Shown in pieces: positions 52,558 through 52,616 of a stretch of 52,616 nucleotides of DNA; within the stretch, counting starts at the first letter, position 1, and the number at the start of each line of letters is the position of its first letter. A program made the position numbers and the translations under genes. The notes under the pieces are model-generated. The model ran no database searches. It was not told where the DNA came from and worked only from the letters and a program-made list of their open reading frames with translations. The stretch comes from a virus, in the IMG/VR virus record IMGVR_UViG_3300036791_000154, positions 1-52,616 of that record; one strand, 5' to 3'.

Positions 52558-52616
52558 TCACGTCTTGATAATGAAGTTGAATGCTTGGAACGGTGGCAAT
52601 TCTGATATTGTATCAG
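52558..52616 (-). CDS. Tail fibre, 3' end across the circular junction
   Basis: Reading on from position 1 into 52616 keeps the frame: after ETLRF comes ADTISELPPFQAFNFIIKT and a TGA at 52560-52558. This ending is typical of tail-collar proteins (PP-x-x-A-x-N-x-IIK). The total length 4149 nt is a multiple of three. The stop lies next to the holin start. Confidence 0.9.
   Translation of the reverse strand, partial: DTISELPPFQAFNFIIKT

Noticed and set aside
1-52616. Integrase, excisionase or immunity repressor
   Set aside because: No recombinase catalytic pattern or clear helix-turn-helix repressor among the genes; nothing on the plus strand.

Overview
The window reads as one complete, circularly closed bacteriophage genome of about 52.6 kb. 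Every supported protein gene is on the minus strand. The large gene that runs off the left edge (tail fibre) resumes in frame at the right edge and ends there with the C-terminus expected of a tail-collar protein, so coordinate 1 is an arbitrary cut in a circular assembly. The gene content is that of a siphovirus of the actinobacteriophage type: a portal-MuF fusion, a capsid maturation protease, an HK97-fold capsid, a tape measure, ThyX, a DnaE-type DNA polymerase, a TOPRIM/SF3 primase-helicase, a Sak4-like recombinase, a Cas4-like nuclease and many CxxC zinc-ribbon miniproteins. I infer an actinobacterial host. I see no integrase, repressor, tRNA or CRISPR array, so the phage looks lytic.

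Layout in the direction of transcription (right to left): 52.6-51.0 kb, end of the tail fibre, putative holin, two small genes and an M15-type endolysin. 51.0-49.6 kb, a 1.4-kb non-coding region with strong hairpins, a tandem pair of about 96-bp structured repeats and a cluster of TGTCCG motifs. 49.6-44.9 kb, a cassette array of small early genes with near-identical leaders (GGGAGGCACA Shine-Dalgarno) separated by six type II hammerhead ribozymes. 44.9-38.5 kb, SNF2 helicase, zinc-ribbon proteins, Cas4-like nuclease, Sak4-like ATPase and SSB-like protein. 38.5-27.9 kb, a Pyr_excise/MSMEG_6728-like protein, an oxidoreductase and nucleotide-enzyme cluster (FAD, HAD, Nmad1/DUF1599-like, SDR, VOC), DNA polymerase III alpha, a PPOX-fold flavoprotein, small zinc proteins and ThyX. 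27.8-23.7 kb, primase-helicase, a zinc protein, a 590-bp non-coding region with six TAGTCACCC repeats (candidate origin) and a RuvC-like resolvase. 23.6-23.3 kb, a late promoter region with a sigma70-like promoter and two palindromic operators. 23.3-0 kb, terminase, DUF1360-like membrane protein, portal-MuF, protease, capsid, connectors, tail chaperones with a -1 frameshift, tape measure, baseplate proteins and the collagen-like tail fibre.

The outstanding feature is the ribozyme array. Six 59-nt elements on the transcribed strand keep every core position of a hammerhead (CUGANGA, GAA, A15.1-U16.1 and C17), with compensatory changes in stems I and II. Each sits 0-8 nt after a stop codon, or overlaps it, in early gene junctions; HHR2 is the exception, preceded by a terminator-like hairpin. 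Self-cleavage would cut the polycistronic early transcript into single-gene mRNAs whose 3' ends carry the stem III hairpin. Functional statements are inferred from sequence alone; no searches or calculations were run.
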